From Oryza sativa Japonica Group (lineage: Eukaryota; Streptophyta; Magnoliopsida; Poales; Poaceae), in the NCBI RefSeq assembly GCF_034140825.1, contig NC_089046.1:21498501-21562500 (forward strand): a DNA stretch of 64,000 nt, given 5' to 3'. Position 1 is the stretch's first letter. Every line of letters begins with the position of its first letter. A program made the translations under genes and the position numbers. The notes below the pieces were generated by a model that was not told the origin of the DNA, did no database searches, and worked only from the letters and a program-made list of their open reading frames with translations. This document shows, one piece after another, positions 34,496 through 49,040 of this stretch.

Positions 34496-35848
34496 ATGGC
34501 GTTCCCTGATTGGGTCATGCTCGACCCCTACGTCTTCCGCGACGGCCCGTTCCCCGACGACGATCCGACCGCGGCGATCGGGCACAACTCGAGAGGCGAC
34601 AAGGTCGGCGTGCGCTTCCTGCTCCGCGCGCCGCCGGAGCCGTCCAGCATCTTCCTGGATTGGGAGGCTGGCACAGGGGATTGCGACGACTTCTCCGTCG
34701 TCGCCGCCCACCGCGACGCCGTCCTGTTCCAGATGGGTTACCTGGTTTCGTTGGGCCCCAGCAATGCCTACAAGGCGTTCGACTATTTGCTCTACCGGGC
34801 GGCGGGGGCCGGCGGCTCTTCGCCGTCGCTCGACTTGCTCGCTCCCTTCGGTGGCTCCGTCGACGAGCTCAAGGCCAGGATGGAGGCGGACGGCCTGATC
34901 CGCCTCACGAACCAGCACCTCCGCAGGCTCAAGTGCCTGGACATCGGCGTCCTGTGCCGCGACGGCGAGGAGTTCGCCGTGGCGGAGCTCCAGATCACCA
35001 GGTCAGAGGTCGGTCCGGAGCTCCACGTGCTGCGTTCTTCTACCTCCAGCCGCAAGTGGGAGCTCAAGCGGCCGCCGATCACCCCTGCGAACGGCGGCTC
35101 TCTCGATCTGGAGAAATTTCTCTGGGACTGGGACGCCGACACGGTCATCCCGTTCGGGAGCTACCTGTGCTGGGTGGATTACTGTCTTGGTATCTTGTTC
35201 TGCGACATGTTTGATGAGAATCCACAGCTCCACTACCTAGAGTTCCCCGCGGATGTCAGAGGAGCATGCTTCGGTGGGTGTTGTCAGGCCGTGGGTGTGA
35301 CCAATGGCGTCATGAAGCTCGTCTCTCTGGTTCCTGATGATGGCCTCATTGCTGAGAATTACACCCCTGAATCTGGTTTCACCATCGTTTGCTGGACCTT
35401 GAGGATGGATGAAATGGATAAGATGGTGTGGGAGAAAGATGCCGTGCTCAAATCTGATTATCTTTGGTCGATGCTCAAACCCGATTTTCTTTGGCCCCTA
35501 GATGAGTTCCCTTTTATCACTACCAATAGGTTCCCAAGAGTGCAGTTCCCTCTAATCAGCATCGATGACTCAAGTGTTATATATCTTGTCTTGGCACAGA
35601 ATGGGATGGTGGAGGAGGCAGGATACAATTACGATGAAACATGGCTCCTTGCAATTGATATGAGTAAAATGACCTTGAAAATGTCATTTCCATATATCAA
35701 TGATGAAATGGGAGATCCATCTCCTGAGATGCTTGCATTTGCTGAGGATAAATTCTGGAGGTTTGAGCCATTCCTCGCTGCTGACTTCTCCAGGCATTTC
35801 AATCTGCGATGCCCCAGGCATGTCCTCTTAAAGCCCGCCGAAGCTTGA
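34496..35848 (+). CDS. DUF1618-domain protein (450 aa, single exon)
   Basis: The frame is open further upstream, but ATG at 34496 (context GGCCATGGCG) fits the usual start MAFPDWVMLDPYVF of the grass DUF1618 family. An earlier in-frame ATG-less stretch reads through a Lys-rich leader that looks like UTR. The protein has an N-terminal part with RFLLRAPPEPS and ITRSEVGPELHVLRS, and a DUF1618 core around residues 190-350 (GSYLCWVDYCLGILFCDMFD, then LHYLEFP). The C-terminal third is beta-rich. DUF1618 proteins are plant-specific, numerous in rice and often F-box-like in layout; their function is unknown. No F-box is visible here. The gene is GC-rich at its 5' half and AT-richer at its 3' half, the usual grass gradient. 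No damage. Confidence 0.9.
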   Translation: MAFPDWVMLDPYVFRDGPFPDDDPTAAIGHNSRGDKVGVRFLLRAPPEPSSIFLDWEAGTGDCDDFSVVAAHRDAVLFQMGYLVSLGPSNAYKAFDYLLYRAAGAGGSSPSLDLLAPFGGSVDELKARMEADGLIRLTNQHLRRLKCLDIGVLCRDGEEFAVAELQITRSEVGPELHVLRSSTSSRKWELKRPPITPANGGSLDLEKFLWDWDADTVIPFGSYLCWVDYCLGILFCDMFDENPQLHYLEFPADVRGACFGGCCQAVGVTNGVMKLVSLVPDDGLIAENYTPESGFTIVCWTLRMDEMDKMVWEKDAVLKSDYLWSMLKPDFLWPLDEFPFITTNRFPRVQFPLISIDDSSVIYLVLAQNGMVEEAGYNYDETWLLAIDMSKMTLKMSFPYINDEMGDPSPEMLAFAEDKFWRFEPFLAADFSRHFNLRCPRHVLLKPAEA

Positions 35849-36840
35849 AGTCCTTTACTCTTAAAGTGAAATCACTTTGTTTCTGTTCTGATTATATGGT
35901 CTAATACAGGTTATCCAAGCAAATTTGCATGGAATCAGCTCTACTGCCTCAGAAAAGAAAATTCGGTTGTGCTGAATACCTTCCATTGGATGGTCCCTCT
36001 CTTGCCATATTCTGAATTCTGATGTGAAGTGAACTTTTCTTCTGAATTCTGATGCGAACGGAGGTAATTCTGATGTGAACGGAGGTAATTCTGATGGGAA
36101 TGATGTATCTTCCAAACTCTGATGTGAATGAGTGTGATTCTGATGTGAACGATGTGAATATCTTCTGAATTCAAATGTGAATGAGATGTGATTGATGAAT
36201 ATCTTCTGAATTATGATGCGAATGAGTGTAATTCTGTTGAGAATATCTTCTGAATTATTTTTGACATGGAATATCTTCTGAATTTGGTTGTGAATGAGTG
36301 TTTCTTGCCCAACAGAGGAAATATTGTCACGAAATGATTTTTTTTCCGTAAGAACCTCTTTTTCTTTCAAATGGGACGTGTGTGTATGTGGTACTATTTC
36401 AAGAGGCTTTCATGTTAATACAGATTTATTTTAATACAAGAATTTTATGGGATTTTCACACTAATTAGTTGAAATCTTATAATACTCTAATATTCTAATG
36501 TCGCTGCTATTTTAAAGGCTTACATGTATAATCTGTTTTGAATTCATAGTATGTTTACACTAACTGGTTCAATTTTTGTAGTTCTTCAAGTTTGAGTTTG
36601 GGACATTATTAGAATCGTAAGCACTTCAATTCCTGTTTTGAACCGTATTCACGATCATAAGCTAGGTCACTAATCTTGTTTAGACATGTACAAGAGGAAC
36701 ATGCGTGTACATCTGAGTTATACCTGAACGATAACGATCAACCTAGAATTCTGCACTTATTTGAAAACAACTGATCAAATTATGTGCAAAGCCTTGGGAA
36801 AAAAAAATCCTGAAGTAAAAACTAGAACTGTCCATATGCC
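35849..36840. other. 3' flank of the DUF1618 gene with a short repeat, then spacer
   Basis: Holds the imperfect repeat at 36012-36300. The 169-codon minus frame across it is a by-product of the repeat. No gene is seen from 36370 to 36840. Confidence 0.5.
36012..36300. repeat. Imperfect TTCTGATGTGAATG repeat
   Basis: The word TTCTGAATTCTGATGTGAA and shortened forms (AATTCTGATGTGAACG, ATCTTCTGAATT) recur at least ten times in the 3' UTR region of the DUF1618 gene. Confidence 0.75.
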
Positions 36841-36885
36841 TAGACATGTTTGTTCATGAGGGCTCCATGTACAGTGGAAAAATTT

Positions 36886-37850
<965 letters not shown>

Positions 37851-38268
37851 CAAGGTGTGAGTACTGAGTTTACCCAGCACCTAAACATGAACTCTAGGTT
37901 CTAAACTGCTGATTGTTGTGTATCAGCTTTGTTAAAGGACCCTTATGTGCAGTGCAGGCCTGGGCGCGAGAGGGAGAGGGGGAGTATGTACACCCCCTTC
38001 CCCCTTCTATTGGATACTCCAGTAGTGTTTAATTTAAAATTTGAGCCGGTGGAGAAACGAAAATATGACTTTTTTCCTCTATTCACGGCCGCATGCATGC
38101 GTGCGTGATTCCGGTTTTGATGCAACCGAATTATTCAAGGCTTGAATTAATCATATACCTAAATCCCGTTAGCATGTATTCATTTAGGAAATGATCAGCA
38201 GCATATCTGCCGCTGAAGTATATATGGTGTTCTTTTTAATGACACTGCCTGTCCCGTTTTACTTGTTA

Positions 38269-38399
38269 CTTCCTCCGTTTCATATTATAACACTTTCTAA
38301 CATTTGCTCTCAATGTGAGTGTGTGTGCGCACGCCTAGATTTATTAACATTTATATAAATGTAGGTAATGCTAGAAAGTCTTATAATCTGAAACGAAGG
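38269..38399. mobile_element. Stowaway-like MITE, 131 bp
   Basis: Ends CTTCCTCCGTTTCATATTATA and TTATAATCTGAAACGAAGG, with TA on both sides (38267-38268 by position and 38400-38401). Internal arms pair AACACTTTCTA with TAGAAAGTCTT. Confidence 0.75.
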
Positions 38400-38449
38400 T
38401 ACTTATTGCGTTCATTTTATGAACGTACTTAGCAGTACCTACGTTCACG

Positions 38450-38790
38450 ATGGGAGTATGTGTACATGCAGTTGATCATATATTGCAGTATATTCAGTTC
38501 AAATGAAGTACATACTGTTTTTAAGTTAGTACAGTATATACAAATGTGTTTTTAGTTAGTAGCAGTATATACTATTTTGTAAAGTAGTAGGTATATACCG
38601 TTTTTAACTTAGTAGCATTATATACTATTTTGTAAAGTAGTAATGGTATATACTGTTTTTAACTTAGTAGTATATACTAATTTTTACTAGTAGCAGAATA
38701 TGAGAATTTTTATAGTAGTGGTATATACTGCTTTTAACTTTGTAGCAGTATATACTAATTTTCATATATCTATATCTCTATCTCTATCTC
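38450..38790. repeat. Short interspersed repeat TAGCAGTATATACT and TATCTC run
   Basis: The phrase TTTTAACTTAGTAGCAGTAT, alternating with ATATACTATTTTGTAAAGTA, recurs about seven times at 38510-38760. It is followed by a (TCTATC)n run ending at the left border of the Helitron-like element. Confidence 0.7.
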
Positions 38791-38792
38791 TA

Positions 38793-40632
38793 TCTCTTCT
38801 CTACTTTTTATACTTTAAAAAAATAAGAGGTGTTTCCATCGTCCGAAAAAAACCGGGCGAAAAAAACCGAGTTTGTCCGATCAAAAAACCAGGCGAAAAA
38901 AGTGCGAAAAAAAAGAAAAACCAAATATGTCCGATCCAGAAAAAACCGGACGAAAAAACCAGGCGAAAAAAAACCAAAATTGTCTGATAAAAAAAACGGA
39001 CGAACAAAAACGTGCGAAAAAAAGAAAAGAAAAAACAAAATAGCGATAAAAAAAATCGACTCGGTCCCTAAAAAAAATAGCGATAAAAATAAAAAAAAGT
39101 CCGACTCCTCTTGCGATTCCCTCTCAGAAACAACAACAAAAAAAAAAGTCCGACTCTATATCCGAGTCCCACTCCTCTCGGTTTGAGTCCGAGATACTAG
39201 GCACCACTTCTCTCGGTTTCAATCTATATATTCCATACATCTTGGTGAAAAAAAAATTGATGTGCCGGATTGAAGATCTGTTTGCAAAAACGGAAACTAC
39301 ATGTCGAGAGCATTTCATTTTTATATGATTTTAATTTGGGTTTGTACATTTGCATTTGAGTCCCTGTAATTTTTATATTTACATTTGAGTCCCTATAATC
39401 TTGCAATAAGGTGCTTTTGGTCTTTTTTTTAAAAAAACAATAAATAAAAGGGACAGAACAAAGACAGAAATGTGCATAAAAAGAAAAAGAAGAGCCACAC
39501 AAAAAAGAAAATAAACAAAAAACAACAACAACAAAAGTCTATTTCCTCTAAGTGGCGAAAAAAACTGTAGATATAAACGGAAAAAAAAATATGATTCCTA
39601 TAAAAGACAAAAAAAAAGTGGCGAAAAAAAAACGCTAGATCCGATTCCTTTAAAAAGGGGAAAAAGTCTGATTCATGTAAAGGCAAAAAAAATTGAAAAA
39701 AACATCTAAAAAAGTTCGTCCGATTCCCTAAGAAAGTGGCAAAAAAATGGGTCGTAAAAAATAAAAAACTGGTTCGTATAAAATAAAAATTGCACGCGAG
39801 AAAAAATGGAAAGGGTGAAACAAAGTCCAATTTCTAATCAGTATAAATCTCTTCTCTATCTCTAGTCTAATCTAACTATTTAAAAATAAAAAAAGGCACG
39901 ACAAAATAAAAATGGTCAAAAAAACGTGTGAGAAAAAAGTCAGAAAAAAGCGCAACAAACACGCTGAAAAGGTTTTTCCATCTTCTTAAAAAAATTTAAA
40001 AACGCGTGAGAAAAAATATTTTCATTGTCGGCAAAAACTTTTTAAAAAAACATGCGAGGAAAAGACTATCAGAAAAAATGCGTCATTTCTAAAAAAAATG
40101 GTTTGAAAAAACCACGCAAGAAAAAAACACTATCTATATAAAAAAATCGCTCTGAAAAAATTGTCAGAAAAAAACTAAATTGATGGACGCTTGAGTCGGA
40201 TAGGATCCATCGATTTTTTACCATCTACTACACGGCTTTTATTTCGTCATATATTTCCATGTATTGGAAAAAAGCAAAAAATAACATTCAGAAAAAACAG
40301 GCAAAAAAAACCACGCGAGAAAGTAATTGTCAGAAAAAATAGGCAGAAAACACGCGAGAAAAGCAAAACAAAAATGGGGAGAAAAATATGGCTTTCGTCA
40401 TCAGTAAAAAAAAAGGAAAAGGAAAAACATGCTAGGAAAAACCTGTTAGAAAGAAATGCGCTATTTCTGAAAAATGGTTTGAGAAAATCGTGCAAGAAAA
40501 AACATCGTTTATAAAAAAAAAACGAGCCGCTCATTAAAATACAAACATTGTCATTGAGATGATTATGCATGAAAAACTTATATTATCATTAAAAAATTTT
40601 CACCCGTTGCAACGCACGGGTATTTTTGCTAG
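38793..40632 (+). mobile_element. Non-autonomous Helitron-like element, A-rich
   Basis: The right end has the rice Helitron signature: a hairpin CCCGTTGCAACGCACGGG at about 40603-40620 followed by TATTTTTGCTAG and a T. The left end TCTCTTCTCTACTTTTTATA follows an A, fitting insertion between A and T, but is less certain because a second, similar left end (TCTCTTCTCTATCTC) occurs at about 39849, so two elements may be stacked. The interior is extremely A-rich with degenerate words such as GAAAAAACCGGACGAAAAAA. No Rep/helicase coding sequence; minus-strand phenylalanine-rich frames are composition artefacts. Confidence 0.6.
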
Positions 40633-40659
40633 TATATATATACATACACCACAAATTAT

Positions 40660-41549
40660 ACCAGTTGATTCAGGATTTTATTTCCAAGGCGAGTTTGAAG
40701 TTCGATCTCCTACTCCTGGATGAGTACAAATTCTTATTATGGCAAGTGAAGTTTTGCAGCGGGGTATCTACCTAGGAGGAGAAGTATGCCGAAAAGAAGA
40801 AGCATATTCAAGTCGTTGAGAGGGAGGTTTACTCCTGTCTAGATCTCAAGGTGATTAAAATTTCTGGCAAAGTTTGCTACCATCATACCCATCATATCAG
40901 GAGGTTTTATCAGGAGATTTAAGTACTTCGTTTTGAGCACAAAAGTTTCGCGTTTCTGCTAGGATTACATAAATTCATGCTAGCAGATTCAGGATTTTAT
41001 TCCTATTGCGAGTTTGAAGTTTGTGCATGAGTTTCGCGTCTCTACTAGGTTCACACCGGTTTATACTAGCATATTCAAGATCTATTCTCAATGGTGAGTT
41101 TGAAGTATGGTCTACCTCTTTTGGATCAAGGGTGTTATGGATTATAGTCCAAGTGACTATTTGGCGCATATTGATTTTATCATCACGAGGTTGTTTGGAG
41201 ATTGAAGATTTTTATACTACAAGAGAAATTCGTATCAAAGTGGAGATTGTTAAATATGTGATCCGAATTTTGGGCCCACAATATATTCGGATTAGTTTTC
41301 TAATAGGACTCTGCATTATAGGATTAGTTTCCTATTAGGATTTCGAGTCTTTGCCTATTAGGACTCCTAGATTTCTCTCATATATATCCCTTGTAAGCCG
41401 CCCGGGGAGGGTGCGACAGCCCGATGTATCCCAGCGTTTGTATCCAACTCCTCTATAGTGATTATTGTCGGTCGGCACCCGTGGTTTTTTTCCGCAAGGA
41501 TTCTCCATGTAAAATTTTATGTCTCTGTTGTGCATCTATTTTCATAACA
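40660..41549 (+). mobile_element. Copia-type retrotransposon fossil: 3' tail and LTR
   Basis: A non-coding internal tail, with an inexact direct repeat of GATTCAGGATTTTATT near 40669 and 40983, leads to the purine-rich AAAGTGGAGAT. An LTR of 302 bases follows (41248-41549), starting TGTTAAATATGTG and ending TTTTCATAACA. The 5' part of the element is absent. The LTR ends 21 bases before exon 3 of ABP1 copy 2. Confidence 0.7.
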
Positions 41550-41558
41550 TTGATGTAA

Positions 41559-42244
<686 letters not shown>

Positions 42245-42637
42245 GCTATAAACTGCATATTGTTGTTGTCATCTTTGTTCAAGGTGCAGGCTGTAATTGC
42301 AATTTCTTGCCCAATGTTCAGAATATGTACCTGATAGCTTCTGAAATAAGGGACACTACTTCACAATGTTTCCATGATAACAATGCTTTTATCGAATCAT
42401 TGATTAAAAATAATTTCTCAATTTTTCATCCTAAACATCTGATCTGAGCTTAGTAGCTTTACAGTTTAACATGGTTGAAAATGTAACAGAAACATTCAGG
42501 TAGCAACAGGCACACTGATTCAGTAGAAAAATAGCACACACAAAAAAAAAACTACTGAAGACACTAGCAAAGTAGCAAGAGAAAGCTACTATTCTTTTAT
42601 TTTACTTTTTAAGGGGAAAAGTTCACATCTCTCTGCG

Positions 42638-42670
42638 TGTGGGCCCATGATTGTGTGGGGCCCATTGGTC
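42638..42670. promoter_or_regulatory. Site II-like GGGCC motifs upstream of ABP1 copy 3
   Basis: TGGGCCCATG and GGGGCCCATTGG lie 80-110 bases before the ATG at 42748. GGCCCA (site II) elements are common in promoters of growth-linked plant genes. Position and motif only. Confidence 0.4.
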
Positions 42671-42747
42671 ATCGATTTATTTTGGAGTAAGGGGAAAGTT
42701 AATTTCTACTGCATTTCTCAGTTTTCGAGAGGTCTAGAAGAAAAGAG

Positions 42748-44455
<1,708 letters not shown>

Positions 44456-45270
44456 TTTCTAAACCGGCTATTGCAGTGTATCATCTTCATTCAAGATACT
44501 GCTGGATTGCGGTCGATACTTGCTGTAACTCTTTTCCCTTCTCTCTAATGTGCAGTTCTAAAATGTGTTCTCTTGCTTAATGTCAGGACTTATGTACTTA
44601 GAGCTTTTGCAGTAAGGACCACTGTAAGTGTAAACTAGTTACATAATAACGCTTCACTAATCCAGACATTATCTGTGTATATAAATAAATGCCTACACAG
44701 CTGGTTTCTTGTTGATTAATTCTTGGTACTGAATTTCGGATTACCAATTCTTCATTCTAGACTTCTGAGCTTACTGTTAACATGATTTAATTAACACCTA
44801 GAATGTGAATAGAAAGGTTAGAAGCCAAAAGGCAATCTTCTGTGAGCAACTGATCGTACGAACTGTGGTGGTAATGTGAACATCAGATCGAGGCAGCAAC
44901 ATATTCATATGACCCTTTTGAAAATTTCATGCCAACACATTTGTATTTCTATGAAAAGAATGATAATATGGATCAGATGGATTAGGGTTCCAGAACCAAT
45001 TTCAGCCAGAAATCCTGATTCCTGATCAGGCCGACGTATAAGCCTGAATACAGTCATTACTTTTCCTTGTTTGCAAGCTGCTACTTGTATGACAAGCAGG
45101 GTAATATAAATTCACTACACTAAACAGCTAAATTAGTTTGTAGATGGAGCCCGAAATCTGAGGGAAATTTAACTATGTGCAGACAATATGACTGCTCTAA
45201 TAAATTCAAGGTTGCCAAATGGATTCGTCAAGCTTAACAAAAAGGTGAGCTGCACAAATCTGCACATGAA
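44456..45270. other. 3' flank of ABP1 and spacer
   Basis: 3' UTR then AT-rich spacer up to the first relic of the FAF-like array. No coding signal. Confidence 0.5.
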
Positions 45271-45529
45271 ATTGAGATCTCCATGTATGGCGATCACTAT
45301 TTTCAATACCGAGAACCTCGCTGTGCATCACTTGCCGCTTCATGGAATGAGGCATCAGTATAACTAACAATTCCTTTCACTAAGGTTTTTTAGAATTCAA
45401 TGGGTAAAGAATGGCTCACCTTTTGTTTTATAAAATTGACAGTCTTAGGAATGGTTGTAGTGTAGCGCAGCTGTGTCAACTATGTACATGTGTACCAACT
45501 ACTAATCAAGAGATTGGTATAGGAAAACA

Positions 45530-46260
45530 CATGAGGTCTCCAGTTACAAGACCGGGGGGCAACATTTTGAGAGCTAGGGTTCTTCGGATTGAGCACTTGG
45601 GGATTAGCGTTGGCCAAATCTTGAGCTTATTAATCGTGGTGGTTTTTCCACCTAGCTGGCTAGGCGTCACCGACAAGGATCTGTTCGTGTGGATTACCCA
45701 AGAAAGTTTGTGAAGGGTTTCCTCATCTCCGCAAGGAAAGAGGTAATCTAGTGAAGCCCAAGCTAATATCTAGGAGTTTGCTTCGTAGAGCAAGCTTCAT
45801 CGAAGGAAGGTGTGAGTGGTTCATCCTTGGACATTGGTGGTCGGGTGAAAACCCACTAATACTTGGTGGTAGCTTGGAGATTAAAGTTTTCTCCTGGTCA
45901 TTAGCTTGGAGAGGTTTAGGATCAATCGAGATCCAATTCCTTAGTGCACCTGAACGGAGAGTAGGATAGTTGGATCCAAACTTCAGAAAATAATTGTGTC
46001 TCGGTTGTGTTTTCATTCTTTCACTTCATGCAAAAGCTTTTTCGTACATCTTACTCCCAAGTCTCAATCTTGGACAAGTTTGTCCCTTGCACACATCTCT
46101 TGAGGCGTGTTGCAGAGGGACCGGAATATCCAGTATTAATCACCGACGTGTCCAGTGGCATGTTCTCGGAGACAAGAACATTCCAACCGAAGACTTCAGT
46201 AGTTAGGAACAAATATTCCGGAAAGAGAAGTTTATTTATGCTAGAAGTGTTCTTCAGGAC
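45530..46260 (+). mobile_element. Possible retroelement remnant within relic unit 1
   Basis: The phrases GGGGATTAGCGTTGGCC, GGATTACCCAAGAAAGTTTG and CTCCGCAAGGAAAGAGGTAA resemble 3' ends and leader regions of rice LTR elements. The stretch is absent from the parallel units of the array. Ends, family and age are uncertain. Confidence 0.3.
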
Positions 46261-46796
46261 TACACATTCAAACCCCCTTTCACCCTTTGTGTGTGTGCAC
46301 GCGCTCGCGTGCGTGCGCGTGTGTGTGTGTGGAATGTTCCAAAATTGATGGTCTTGGGGTGGTTGTAATTTAGCGTGGTTTGCCAACTACAGCTAGTTTT
46401 GTGATGGTTGTGTTACCCTTGGCACAGATGGTAGTCATGTGACCCGTGTGGTGGGATAAAGGGTCCCCACAAGGCCATAATATGATATAGCGAGGGAGAG
46501 TGACATGCATGCATAGGAGTCCCCACTCTTCAAATTAACTTGGGTCGAAAAGTCTATAAGCATGGTGTTTCTTAATTAGCTTTTTGTTAATTGATTGTTT
46601 TGGTGCATTGTGGGGTCTAGGTGTCAGTGAGGTGAGTGTATGTAGTGGTTGAGATGCTATTTTGGCTAGGCAATAGGTAACTTAACTATGTGATGCTTAG
46701 CACCTATGTAACGATTTGAGCCAAGTCCCCCTCTCTCCAAACAGTCAAGGGGACTTTAGTAGATTGTTGGCAAGGCACACATTCCCTAACTAGTTA

Positions 46797-47031
46797 CTTC
46801 CTTTGTATAAAAAATGTAAAGCTTATACTTTGAACACTTCCGTAAAAAAATGTAGGGGACACATATTTCTCAAAGCGCTGCTTATGGTATATTTAGCTTA
46901 ATTATGGGTTATAAATGCATGTAACTAGAGTAATACTACATTAATTATGGGTATTTCGTAAAAAAAAAACATGTTTTCTTGGTATAAGAACCTACAACTA
47001 TATACTACCTTACATTTATGTACGGAGGGAG
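46797..47031. mobile_element. Stowaway-like MITE, copy A
   Basis: Ends CTTCCTTTGTATAAAAAATG and ACATTTATGTACGGAGGGAG with TA on both sides. Interior words GGGACACATATTTCTCAAAG and GGGTTATAAATGCATGTA are shared with the copy at 51892-52133, including flanking CTAACTAGTTAC, so both descend from a single insertion that was later duplicated. Confidence 0.8.
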
Positions 47032-47109
47032 TATGATCTTAGAATGTTAAGAAGTGCATATATTAAAGACGGTACATTTTTTTTTAAAAAAAACTTCACT
47101 TAAAATTTT

Positions 47110-48528
47110 GGGTTAATTGGATTCATGCCACTGCAAAATTGTCATATTAGAAAAATGCCACTATTATTCGCGATATCTGCTAGGTGCCACTGGAACTTTG
47201 TAAAATTGGATCCATGCCACCGCCATCACATTTTCCATCCATTGCCGTCACACCCAGTGTGGGACCCACACGTCAGCCACCTGCCGCCCCCGTCGCGCCC
47301 CTCCGCTGCCACCACGACGGCGCCGCCGGCATGGAAGAATGGCGCTGCGATGTGAGAAGGAAGAGGCTGTTGCTCATCCACGCGCCATGGCCGCCGGTGG
47401 TAGACGCAGCACCGGCAAAGGTCCGACCGGTGAGGAGGAGGGGAAGAAGGTGACGAGGGTGCTGGAGTGGGAAGGGTGCGTGGTGTTGCCGGTGCCGACG
47501 GCGACGGCCGACGAGGCGTGGGTGCTGTTGTCGGACTTCCTCGCGTTCCACCGCTGGCACCCGCGCGTCGCCAAGTGCCGCCTCGCCTCGCCGTCAGCGG
47601 CGGCGGCGCTGGCCATGTTCGAGACGAGGCGGCAAGGCTGGCGAGGCCGGCGACGCCCAGAAGTTGACGGTGAAGAGGGATACCACAACAGAGAGCACAG
47701 TGAGGGTGGCGTCGGGGATAGTGGCCAGAGGGAGCAGCAAGCGACGAGGATGGCGGCCGCCACGCGCAACCCCCACGCCGCCTGCTCCTCGAGACCGCTT
47801 GATTTCTACGCCTGCTACCAAGCCGTGCTGTCACATAGCCACGCCACCACGAGCAAATCCGAGATCCTTCTCGTCGGCCACCTCCACGTCTGCTCGGAGA
47901 CGGAGTGCTGGGAGCATGCTGCTGATGCTTGCCTAGTTGCCTTGCTCGTCCGTTCTGACCATGTGGATCTACAAATTAATCACGGCTCACAGCCATAAGC
48001 ACAAAATCACAAATTGTACTGCGAGGGCACGCCATGCGGCGACGGGACACCGCCGGACTGGGCGCACGAGATGCTGCTCGAGCACGACGCGGCGCGCCGC
48101 TTCTTCCGCTACGAGATGAATGGCAACAGTATGGGCTTCGGCGTCTTCTTCGCCATGTTCCGCGTCATCGTCGTCGTCCCCGACGCCGCCGCCGGCGACG
48201 CGCCGGGGTGCGAGCTGCGGTGAGAGTTCGAGGGCGACCCCGTGCGTGGCACGGCCAAGGAGTCCAACACTGGGGTGTGACTGCGATTCGAGAAGGAAGA
48301 AGTCGTTGCTCATCCACACGCCATTGCCGTCGAAGAGAGGCGATTGAGGAAGAAGATGGAGCTGACATGTGGTCCCACACTGGGGTGTGATGGTAATGGA
48401 TGGAAAATGTGACGGCGGTGGCATGGATCCAATTTTATAAAGTTCCAGTGGCACCTAACAGATATCGCAAACAGTAGTGGCATTTTTTTAATTTGACAAA
48501 ATTGCAGTGGCATGGATCCAATTAACCC
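47110..48528. mobile_element. Mutator-like element (Pack-MULE), 1419 bp, carrying a START/Bet v 1-like gene
   Basis: Terminal inverted repeats of about 165 bases: left begins GGGTTAATTGGATTCATGCC, right ends GGCATGGATCCAATTAACCC. Both arms contain AGGTGCCACTGGAACTTT. The nine-base TAAAATTTT flanks both ends exactly (47101-47109 and 48529-48537). No transposase is present. The interior is GC-rich and carries pieces of a lachrymatory-factor-synthase-like gene in plus orientation. Confidence 0.95.
47433..48270 (+). pseudogene. Captured lachrymatory-factor-synthase-like (polyketide cyclase/START) gene, rearranged
   Basis: The first piece, about 47433-47620, encodes EGKKVTRVLEWEGCVVLPVP then AWVLLSDFLAFHRWHPRVAK, the N-terminus of plant START/Bet v 1-superfamily proteins annotated as lachrymatory-factor-synthase-like. 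The second piece, about 48014-48260, encodes YCEGTPCGDGTPPDWAHEML, EHDAARRFFRYEMNGNSMGF and GVFFAMFRVIVVVPDAAAG, the middle of the same fold, then meets a stop after PGCELR. Between them about 390 bases have no match to the family and may be a second captured piece. The two parts are in different frames. The superfamily binds small hydrophobic ligands; no function is expected from this copy, though a transcript is possible. Confidence 0.75.
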
Positions 48529-48537
48529 TAAAATTTT

Positions 48538-49040
48538 AGGTAAGGGAAATGAACAATTACAATTATTTTCTTCATACATTCCAAAGGAATAAGTACTCTA
48601 TATGGTATATACGACGTATGATCATTTGATTTATCACATCCACTGGTCTAATCAGTTCCAAAGGAGAATTCCTACTGATTTTTTTCCCATCAAGTGCAAT
48701 GTGTGCTGGTGTGCCACACTACGGATTGCAGTTTGGCCGCAAAGCCACATGGCACATGACCATTCATTTATGCATCCACTAAAAAAGAAAGAAAAAAGTC
48801 CTCATCTCCCCGATTTAATGTGGCGGAGAATCGATAAGCTTTGGTGCATCTCAGTCGTCCGTTCAATTCCATTTCAAATACACATCCCCACCTACGGTCG
48901 AGTCCTAGCACCCACCTTTAGTAGCCGTAACATGTGGTCCTATGTGGATGGTAGGACCCACAGATCAGTGCCATTCCACTGCATAAATCCCAAGCAAAAC
49001 ACATATCATCTTAGCCATTCAAAAAGACTAGCACAAGAAA
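48538..49040 (+). promoter_or_regulatory. Duplicated promoter of the coiled-coil gene at 58012
   Basis: From about 48640 to 49040 the sequence parallels 57640-58011: GCATTTGGC-type start, CATGGCACATGACC block, CCCCGATTTAATGTGGCG, CATTTCAAATACACATCCCC, ACCCACCTTTAGTAGCC, TAGGACCCACAGATCAGTG, GCATAAATCC and CATCTTAGCCATTCAAAAAG before the ATG. It is more diverged than a recent duplicate and could still drive the short frame at 49041. Confidence 0.7.

Larger units (their letters stand above)
45270..47033 (-). pseudogene. FAF-like array, relic unit 1
   Basis: At 45300-45360 (minus) the first codons of the FAF-like gene survive, recognisable by GAATGAGGCATCA and ACTTGCCGC. They are followed, as in other units, by AATGGGTAAAGAATGGCTCA and GTTGTAGTGTAGCGCAGCTG. 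Two insertions separate the shared blocks: 45530-46250 (unmatched in other units) and the Stowaway-like element near the right end. No coding region beyond the start is left. Confidence 0.6.

Noticed and set aside
34301-34918. 205-codon minus-strand frame
   Set aside because: Antisense of the DUF1618 gene's GC-rich 5' end plus the TA microsatellite.
39429-39830. Phe-rich minus-strand frames in 38.8-40.6 kb that look like membrane proteins
   Set aside because: Reverse complement of A-rich Helitron-like DNA; phenylalanine follows from base composition.
45723-46386. 97- and 111-codon frames in relic unit 1
   Set aside because: Lie in repeat-like sequence without splice or domain support.
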